Of a DNA stretch of 64,000 bases, positions 56,019 to 64,000 are shown in pieces. The stretch is taken from assembly GCF_932274485.2 (NCBI RefSeq), contig NC_065882.2, positions 75,666,767 to 75,730,766 of the forward strand, given 5' to 3'. A program made the translations under genes and the position numbers. Source of the stretch: Patella vulgata. Lineage: Eukaryota; Mollusca; Gastropoda; Patellidae. The notes under the pieces are model-generated. The model searched no databases. It saw only the letters and a list, made by a program, of their open reading frames with translations, and had not been told where the DNA came from. Numbering within the stretch: position 1 is the stretch's first letter; each line of letters starts with the position of its first letter.

Positions 56019-56094
56019 CCGCTAATCCAAGTCCACATAGTCCACATAGGAACCAGACAGTTAACAGAAGCATTATAGATGACTCCGAGTTCAT
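56019..56094 (-). CDS. Signal-peptide exon, possible alternative first exon of the CBM14 gene
   Basis: The ATG at 56,094 opens a 25-residue peptide (MNSESSIMLLLTVWFLCGLC, then GLGLA), followed by G|gtaagt after 56,019. The hydrophobic core and small residues before the junction are typical of a secretory signal ending close to the splice. The exon leaves one base (G), so it is phase 1, as is exon 1 at 40,698. It would therefore join exon 2 in frame (A-G-S-V-C-W) and give a product of about 435 residues without module 1 and the linker. It could instead belong to a separate secreted gene whose next exon I did not find. Confidence 0.6.
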
Positions 56095-56439
56095 TACAAC
56101 ACTAAAGTTAAAATATTGATAAATTGATAGCAACTTAAAAGCTCGCTAATTTGCGAGTTATGTAATTTTTTTAAGCAATCCTGGTGTAAACAAAGTGAAT
56201 TGCACCCATGACATTCCCACGTAAAAATAACACAATGGAGGTTAGAATAAGTAAACAGATAGCCTTTCATTGTAAGGAATCTCTTTTAGTACAATCTGAA
56301 CTAAGTTTTACTGCCATATGTTTAAAACGTTCAGTAATATAAATGTTTAAAACGTTCACTACCATGTATTGTAAGGTGTTCTAATATGAAATTTTAAGCA
56401 CTTGGTTTGAACAGTATCTATTTAAAATATATTTAATTA
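56095..56439. other. Upstream of the signal exon, nothing recognised
   Basis: AT-rich non-coding sequence, with a duplicated word (tttaaaacgttca) near 56,320-56,360. Confidence 0.4.
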
Positions 56440-57640
56440 CACACTATACACAATACATCTAAGCACTACATTATCATTCATTTCAGCACTTCATTATCAT
56501 TCATTTCAGCACCCCAATATCATTTATTTAAACACTTTCAATATCATTTATTTAAACACTTTCAATATCATTTATTTAAACACTTTCAATATCATTTATT
56601 TAAACACTTTCAATATCATTTATTTAAAAACTTTCGATATCATTCATTTAAACACTTTTAATATCATCCATTTAAACACTTATAATGTCATACATTTGAA
56701 CATTTTCAATATCATTCATTTAAACACTTTAATATTATATTCAAGCATTTTAATACCACATATTTAAACGCTTGAATATTATATAATTAAGCATTTTAAT
56801 ACCACACATTTAAACCCTTCGATATATTACATTTTATAACCTCGATATCATACATTTTAATACTTCCATAATTTATCCATTCGACATCATATATTTTATC
56901 ACTTTGATGTCATTCATGTTATCACTTCTATATCATATATTTCAACACTTTTTTACATTTATGACATCGATGTCATACATTTTATCCCTTCGATATCATA
57001 CAATTTATCGCTTGGGCATCATACGTGTCATCACTTCTGTATCTTATATTTTAACATTTTCATAGAATACATGTTAACAATTCTATATTGTATGATTTAT
57101 CTCTTCGATGTCACACATTTTATCACTTCAGTATCATACAGATACAGATATTTCAAGCATTTTGAAATTTTATAATCACTCCAATATTACACATTTTAAA
57201 ATTTAAGAACACTTCAATATTATACATTTTATAATTTTAACTCTTCAATATTATACATTTTATAATTTAAACACTCCAAAAAAATTAAACACTTCAATAT
57301 TATACATTTTATAATTTAAGAACACTCCAATATTATACATTATATAATTCAAAAACACCAATATTATACATTTTATAATCTAAATACTTCAATATTATAC
57401 ATTTTATAATTTAAATACTTCAATATTATACATTTTATAATTTAAAAATTCCAATATTATACATTTTATACAAAAACACCAATATTATACATTTTATAAT
57501 CTAAACACTTATATATCTTAGTAAACACTACAATATCATACAAATAAGTGTTTTAATATCACTATAGTATTACATATTTTAACACATCAATATCATATAT
57601 TCTATCGCTTCTACTTCATAAATTTTAACACTCGTTTTTC
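56440..57640. repeat. AT-rich degenerate satellite, 24- to 30-bp units
   Basis: The first part has units like cactttcaatatcatttatt plus taaa, with four nearly identical copies near 56,530-56,640. It drifts into tatcatacattttatcactt types, then from about 57,170 into caatattatacattttataa plus tttaaacactt units. More than 35 units span 1.2 kb with steadily changing consensus. Scattered relatives continue to about 58,000. Confidence 0.8.
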
Positions 57641-58025
57641 TGACATTATTTATTCAATAAATATTTACATAAATATGAAATATATAAATCTAGGAACTGG
57701 AAACAAGTCGGGGCTTATATAAATTCTATCTCCCGTAATCAATTATTTACAAAAATATAAAAACATTGTTTAAAGTATAATAATCACAAAATATTTAAGG
57801 TTTAAATTACAGACATTTTAATACTTCGATTGATCATTTCGATATCATACATTTTAATATGATACATTTCAACACTTTGATGCTATAAATTTTAAAACTT
57901 CGATTGCAGACATATTATCAAATCAATATCATAAAAGTAAAACTGCAGTATCATAATGGTTCATTTCAAAACATAACTGTTCGCCACTCTAATAATATTC
58001 ATGACCATTAGTATCATGTGCGTTT

Positions 58026-58313
58026 CTACAACTCTATATTACCATATATTCTTGATTGTGGTTTCTTTAAGTCTATCTTGATTTGTTTAAAATTCGAATA
58101 GATTGACTCATAAGTCCTGTCCAATATTGTAAAATGAAAGCCAGTGAATCCAGACCCCTCACCCCACAGGCTTATATAATATAAGGCGGGGTCGATATAT
58201 TTTTTTCTCCATTTGAAAGTTCTGATCTCTAAAACAAATTGGGTGTTGTTATATTTAAACAGCTGTATGTTTGGACTGGACCATCCAGTAATGTGGGCGC
58301 AAAAAAATATCAT
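58026..58313 (-). other. Unassigned 95-codon open frame in a compact block
   Basis: The minus strand is open with mixed, protein-like composition (GWSSPNIQLFKYNNTQFVLE, KWRKKYIDPALYYISLWGEG, SGFTGFHFTILDRTYES). It sits in DNA less AT-rich than the satellite next to it. No splice-site pair, known domain or start context is evident. It may be part of an unrecognised dispersed repeat or a broken gene. Confidence 0.25.
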
Positions 58314-59639
58314 TTTGGGTGACTTTGTAGTTTTTATTCATCAACAATACAAACACTTTTCTGAACTTCTGGCCCGAGGGAGGTAAAACAATACCGAGAA
58401 AGTGAATTTTTGTTTTAAACGTTGCTGTGATAGTGATATTATTATATATTAGAAAATGTATAAAAGTGCAAAGTATTATACGAGAATTGACCCACGAAAG
58501 ACCAAATTATGTGTCAAAAGTCCAAAGTATTCAACGGTGTTAAACAAATAACTAACGAAGAATTGATCTGCGGAAGGCCAAATAATGTGTTAAAAATGTC
58601 ACCAAGTTAAACCTGTGTATTAAGGAATGGTTGTGTATTTACACTTATGTGCCTGGTATGAGTGTGATATGTTGAGAACTGGTGAAGATATTATTTACTC
58701 TAGTGGTCAGTTATTTATTCCATAAACAAGTGACGTGGTCTGACATTCATAACTCTACAAATAACACAGATTATAAGGTAATCTCCCTTTGCTATCATAA
58801 CATTCATGACCATTGATTGGGTGTCCCCAGCACAGACAGATTTAGTGCTTCGGTTGGCCTACACTGCATGAAGATCTAAGAAATTGTTTAATAATTTTTT
58901 GATATATCGTTAGTGAAGAATCATACATAAACTTCTTGAAGATGTTGTTGGACCGTATTGTAAACACAATTGAAAAAAAACCGAAAGAATTGTACAATAT
59001 TTAATTAGACAAGCAAAACGCAGAAGTCTTACAATTTCTACAGCATGCAAAATATCCAATTTATCAGTAATAGAAATTTTGATTTTAGATTCATTTGGTA
59101 GAAAGAAAGAGACCCTTTACCAAAATTATATAGCACTACGATATTTGACCAGACCCATCTGGAAGTTTATCAAAACAGACAGTTTCCGGTTATTCGCAAC
59201 GGGTAATTGTCAAAATATTAGGAGTGCGTCGCCCCTGCCCCCACCCCCACCCATTGGGCAAACATCTGGGCAAGCGGATACCGTTGATTTATGAACCTAG
59301 GCCTGTCATTAAAGGACATAAGTGATCATTATTCTAAACTAATGTTTAGTATATATAGAAAGTATGTAGAAATTATACAGTAGTCATTAATTAGCAAACC
59401 TGAATAGCGGTGTATATCAGTTAATAGTCACAGTTTTAAGATCTTGGTGACATAACACCTACTTAATGACTTCTGCCTGATTACTAGCAATTTTGATGAA
59501 CTACTAAACATTACGTATATAAAATGACATATTCGATCTGATAGTGTCGTATAGTTTCATTTATTAAAGTTATTTGTTGTTTAGTCAACGATATCAACTT
59601 TTACAGTGTAACCATAAAATCATTCTTCACTTGCGCTTT
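58314..59639. other. Non-coding stretch, nothing recognised
   Basis: AT-rich sequence without SINEs. Short frames have no domains. A CCCCCACCCCCACCC tract occurs near 59,239. Confidence 0.45.
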
Positions 59640-59847
59640 GTTTTCGATTTCCCGGTTGGAAATGACAACGTGTAGGGTCGCCTGCCCAACCTCGTGGGTT
59701 TTCTCCTGGGTCTCCGGTTTCCTCCCACTGCTAAATACCCCTACGCACAAGCGAATTATTGAAATAAAATTAAACCATATGTTAGGCCCGAAATGACCTA
59801 GTTTATGTCGAGTGGAGGTTACCCCCCCCCTCTCTCTCTCTCTCTCC
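59640..59847 (+). repeat. SINE-A, 5' truncated, inside a ~33-bp diverged duplication
   Basis: Runs from ttttcgatttcccggttgg through the core to gtcgagtggaggttac and a CT tail. The sequence gtaaccataaaatcattctt just before is echoed by gtaaccatgatgaaataatt just after, both continuing cttcac-tgc-cttt. This is longer than a normal SINE target duplication. Confidence 0.8.
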
Positions 59848-61321
59848 CTGTAACCATGATGAAATAATTCTTCACCTGCACTTTTGACACACTTAGAGCT
59901 GTTACAGAGACGCATGTACAAACTAAAACATGTGAAAGTTTAAACACTCGTTACTTTCTTCAACTCAAATAAAATGTTTTCGTGTCACCAATTTGTTTGC
60001 CTACTTAATGAAACTGCGAATTCCTCGGAGAAATTTTTAGTGCAGAGATTTGTAAAATGGCCAGAAACCCTGCAGATCGCAAACAAAAAAGGTGAGGGGT
60101 GTCTTTTTTGTCGGTGAGCACCTAAAGGAAAGTAGAACATTAGTATCATTCCATTCGTAAATACTGCGGTCAAATTAGCCAATCACTGTAAGATATGTTC
60201 ATACTGTTTAAAGATATTGCCGGATCTAGAAAAATGATTTGTTTTTGAACAAAAAAGAAGACGTGAATAGGGCGCTTTAGATGTTAACATCTTATCTATG
60301 TATAAAATATTTGCTTTCAGTTCCGATTAAACGAAGTTGGGGATTCAGAGTGCAAAATTCCCTATTTACATTAGAATAAAGTATGTCCAGGTGTTCCGCC
60401 ATTTTGATTGTGTCTAGCTTTGATCGTGGTGCCAGGCGACCAAATAAAGATTTCGGCATGTAAACAGGGACAGTTATATCCAAGAGAAATTTCCGAGGTG
60501 GACAAATATTTAAACGTTGTCATAATGATTCAATAACTGGAATTTGTCTATGGTGTACGGATTATTTCGGACATGATAGCAGAGTATCGTCTATCGTTTC
60601 TGTCCGCTTGCAGATAAAAAATACAGTTCCGTAACCGTCGCTTCTTGACGCTTAAATATTGACATAGAACAATTAAATGAGTGTCTAATCTGTTAGAATA
60701 ACAATTGAAATAGATTAAAGATTATTTTGTTTACGTAAAAAATATGATTCCCATCTCTGAAACACATTATGTTACTTAAAACAATTGATCGTAATATGGC
60801 GCACATCCAATAGGATGTTTTACATTATTTGTTATTCAATGAGATACAAATGCGTTACATACGTTGAAATTAGCTGGGGCCTATTACTTAGATGGCCTTT
60901 AATCCTGTATAAACCACACAAATCTTGAGACAACTTTGTATGGAAATGGTGATTGTATGACAGCGATGAGGTTAAGTTAGTTCTTAAGTTAGGGCGATAT
61001 ATTTCCAAGTTCAAAAAGTAATTGTAAGTTTAGCGTCTATCGTTCAGCTGTGGGGATTGGTATGTTTCTTATAGGGTTAAACCGCCGATTTACGACGCAG
61101 ACAGAATGGAGTCTTTCATATGTTTTTTTTGTTGGAATTGATTTTTCAGATTAGTTGCTGTCTAAATGGATCTTCCAGAAGGTTGGTTATCTGGATATAT
61201 CTTATAGAAGGCGGACTGTCTGTCTTGTTTTGTTGCATCAATATAGACATTATTGTTCTAATAAAGGTGACTGGTGATTTTCGGACAATGAACGAATATG
61301 TATCATTAAAATTTTCAGAAA
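59848..61321. other. Non-coding stretch, nothing firmly recognised
   Basis: Mostly AT-rich. Short frames such as 59,985-60,182 lack domain or splice support. Confidence 0.4.
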
Positions 61322-61648
61322 ACTGGTGTGGTATCGATTCCTCGCTTGTACGTGACAAAGAGTAGGGTCGCCTGTCCAACCTCGTGGGTTTTCTCCGGGT
61401 GCTCCGGTTTCCTCCCACAGCTAACGACCCCTACACGCGTAGGACATTTAGTTAACTGGTGGGGTTTTGATTCCCTGGTTGTACGTGACAAAGAGTAGGG
61501 TCGCCTGTCCAACCCCGTGGGTTTTCTCCGGGTTCCCCGGTTTCCTGCCACTGCTAAAGATCCCTACGCGCAAGCGAATTGTTGAATTAAAATTGAACCA
61601 TGTGTTAGTCTCAAAATGACCTAGTTTGTGTCGGGTGGACGTTAAACC

Positions 61649-61711
<63 letters not shown>
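61322..61711 (+). repeat. SINE-A dimer
   Basis: A first 5'- and 3'-truncated copy (61,322-61,441, ending cccctacacgcg) is followed directly by a second copy (61,452-61,711). The second starts in the same part of the element and ends with cgttaaaccccat and an 80-bp CT tract. Both begin at ctggtg-ggt just before the B box. Confidence 0.85.
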
Positions 61712-61715
<4 letters not shown>

Positions 61716-61725
61716 TAAATACTGC

Positions 61726-62055
61726 GATCCTTCTAGTTCGGTTGAACTACAAACTATTTAATAACAAAACTATTGAATTAACTGATGGCGAGATAAAATA
61801 ATGATTTTAATTCGCAGACCTTTTTTTATAACACCAAATAACCCTATCTACGAGGCGCGGTTGAATAGTGCTATCCTGATAGTCCGGTTGAACTACAAAG
61901 GATTTAATAACAAATCTAAAAACTATTGAATTAACTGTTGGCGAGATAAAATGATTTTTATCCGTAGACCTTTTTATAACACCAATTAATCCTATCTACG
62001 AGGTGCGGTTGAACTTCGAATAACAACAAAGATATTGGATTAACTGTTGGCACGT
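61726..62055. repeat. ~155-bp tandem repeat, about two copies
   Basis: cggttgaactacaaa, tttaataacaaa, actattgaattaactg, tggcgagataaaat and cctatctacgaggcgcggtt recur in order from about 61,738, 61,893 and, partially, 62,007. Confidence 0.8.
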
Positions 62056-62207
62056 TACCTAGGGTATTAGAATGTCACCTAACAAGATAGATTTTTTTTC
62101 TGGATATTTTCTCTGCTCAAATAAAATAACACACGCCTCTCAATAATTCTATAATTGAGCTATTCATAAATATTTATCTTTTATTCTTTAATTCTTCGTA
62201 TCGTGTC

Positions 62208-62350
62208 AAGGATTTTTACTTATTTTGTCAATGTGTTTAAGTTAAGAATTTTCACTTATTTTGTCAATGTGTATAAATAAGGATTTTTACATATTCTGCT
62301 GATTTGTATAAGTAAGGATTTTTACTTATTCTGCCGATATTTAGAAGTGA
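62208..62350. repeat. ~42-bp tandem repeat, 3-4 copies
   Basis: aaggatttttacttattttg plus tcaatgtgtataagt recurs four times with small changes. Confidence 0.8.
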
Positions 62351-62499
62351 CTTGTTTGGTTTAAATGGTATATTTTTTCTCGACAATATTGTACGATTTA
62401 AATGCATGAATAACAGAATACAAAATATAAGCCAATAAACATTATGTTAATTTGGTTCCTTACTTTACCATCTTCACTTCACATGATACAATACCTCGC

Positions 62500-62760
62500 C
62501 AAAGGGATTTTCCGACGTGGTTTCCCATTTTCAGTGTTGCAGGAAAGGGGGTCTGACAAGGACAGCTGTCCAGTCCTTCGGGTGGGACGAAAAACCGAGG
62601 TCCCGTGTATATATTGACGTGCACGTAAAAGGTCCCTTGACAGTTGGAATTCAATATAAGAGTAGGCCGGACAAAATTTCTTCCATAGCCCGTCTTCATT
62701 AGCCCAGTTCGGAGCGCAGAACAGTAGGACGTTAACCCCCATTTCATTTCATTTCATTTC
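62500..62760 (+). repeat. SINE-B, head missing, small internal deletion
   Basis: gattttccgacgtggtttcc, caaggacagctgtccagtcc, gtgcacgtaaaaggtccctt, cagtaggacgttaaccccc and an (atttc)4 tail. The 62,761-63,237 sequence is non-coding. Confidence 0.88.
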
Positions 62761-63237
62761 GGATCAAAGATTGTTTAGGTGATATAAATAAACCAATTCG
62801 GAATGCAAATCACATTAAACCATTCTTGCTTATTTACTCTACCCGAAACGTTCGATACCACTTCTAATCCCATCAGGAGATCCAGATGTTGACCAATTAT
62901 TGTATTGGATTATCGGCGAGTTCCAAAGACCAACTTTTCACGACGTGTTTGTATACTTAGCAAGGTATCTCTTCAAACCTTTTGTGTTAGATGTTGTCCA
63001 GACTGTAAGGTTATCCGGATATCTTGACCGCCAGACATCCTGTCAAGTGATTTTAGAGTGATTTTTAGTGGAGATCTGCTAAGGAGGACAGCAAATAATC
63101 TTAAGTTGTTTGGGGATTTTATTGACTGAAGTCTATGATCCGTCTCGATCTTAGAACTGTCTTGGACAGACTCCAGGAACCGAACTCTAGTCTACTATAG
63201 TTCAATCAAATACTCCGAAAATAAAATGAAATGGGGT

Positions 63238-63588
63238 TTAAAGGAAACAAGTCTTTAACTCTTCGACATTGCAAACACGACTTATTGGTCATTTTAAATC
63301 AACATTGACGCTGTTATCTTACCGTGGAATGATGGGCTTCTTATATCCAATTTTTAAAAATGGCACAAAAATTGCGTGCCAGAATGCTTTCGAGCGCCAT
63401 GTGTAATGAAGCGACTCGGTGAATGAGGCTAAAATACTCCACAGGAGAATAATACCGGTGTAGACCGGAAATAAAACAGAAACGATTGAATGTAAATCAG
63501 TTTATATACATTCATTACATTATTATATGCCTTCCATTTGTGTCCATTTCTAGGTGCCAATGAATAGAGATTTGGCTCCTTTAACGTC
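63238..63588. mobile_element. MITE family D copy, reverse orientation
   Basis: atttaaatcaacattgac-like, cttaccgtggaatgatggg, gaatgtaaatcagtttatat and the right end gatttggctcctttaacg match the other family D copies in reverse. A piece of SINE-B tail (aaatgaaatggggttta) abuts its left end. Confidence 0.65.
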
Positions 63589-64000
63589 CTGTGTTTTAGC
63601 ACCAACCCCGCCAAAAAAAATGTGATATTAAATGTTATGTTATTTAATTGATACACGAATAATTGTGAATCTTTGTTCAGAAACTGTTAGTTAACGAGAA
63701 TTCGTTGGTCTGTTTTATATTTATGTTTAAGATTGAAATTACTACATTAAATCATTTTTGTTCTATTTCAGAAAAATAACCAAGAGCAACCTTTACATCA
63801 CCTAATCGGTTTCAGAAAGTAATTCATCATGATGACTGGAAAGGTTGAACATCCAATAGAACATAAGGTCTTCCTACAGGCAGTCTTAGTCCTGCATTAA
63901 TATTGTAAAAATATGATGTGGTGGGTGAAGTCAGAAAGGTAATGCCTTGTTCTGGTTTTTGGCAGTTTTAAGGCCGATCCGTCAAAATAGCCATGAAATA
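63589..64000. other. Window end, one weak exon candidate
   Basis: A T-rich tract ending tctatttcag precedes 63,772 on the plus strand, followed by 16 open codons (KNNQEQPLHHLIGFRK) and a stop at 63,820-63,822. It might be a last exon, but nothing else supports it. Confidence 0.15.

Noticed and set aside
60019-60110. Short exon (MARNPADRKQKR) with GTGAGG donor
   Set aside because: No partner exon in phase was found and the peptide is too short to judge.

Overview
This window is eukaryotic, AT-rich and gene-poor. It most resembles a marine mollusc genome, probably a gastropod. The inference rests on spliced genes with GTAAGT donors, a secreted multi-domain chitin-binding (peritrophin-A / CBM14) gene, and very dense tRNA-derived SINEs, MITEs and minisatellites of the kind common in molluscs. 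I cannot name the species. No rRNA, CRISPR array, operon, retrovirus-like or Polinton-like element was recognised.

The one substantial host gene lies on the minus strand from 41,415 down to about 27.5 kb, perhaps to 20.9 kb with its 3' UTR. Exon 1 (40,698-41,415) encodes a signal peptide, one CBM14 module and a Thr/Lys-rich linker. Exon 2 (33,297-33,512) encodes one module and exon 3 (27,564-28,575) five more, one of them divergent. All junction phases agree, giving a product of about 649 residues with seven modules. A second signal-peptide exon at 56,019-56,094 has the same donor phase and could be an alternative first exon. An 87-bp phase-neutral cassette is possible at 34,346-34,432. A good acceptor with a TACTAAC branch site at 23,671 would create the stop codon across the last junction.

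On the plus strand there is the last coding exon of an unidentified coiled-coil protein (9,331-9,507), followed by its 3' UTR. At 10,563-12,089 lies an apparently intact Tc1-type DD34E transposon: 339-aa transposase and 32-bp perfect inverted ends. It split a 26-bp minisatellite.

The rest is repeats: two abundant tRNA-derived SINE families (here SINE-A with CT tails and SINE-B with ATTTC tails), a third tRNA-like repeat at 29.4 kb, several MITE families (TTAA-ended, hAT-like, palindromic) and many tandem arrays. Several insertions are nested with clear target-site duplications, so a relative chronology can be read. The three tRNA-like families share the same 3' core, which suggests a common mobilising partner. 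The block from about 20.9 to 28.6 kb, covering exon 3 and the proposed 3' UTR, has no copy of either main SINE family. SINE and MITE names are working labels, because no database search was possible.
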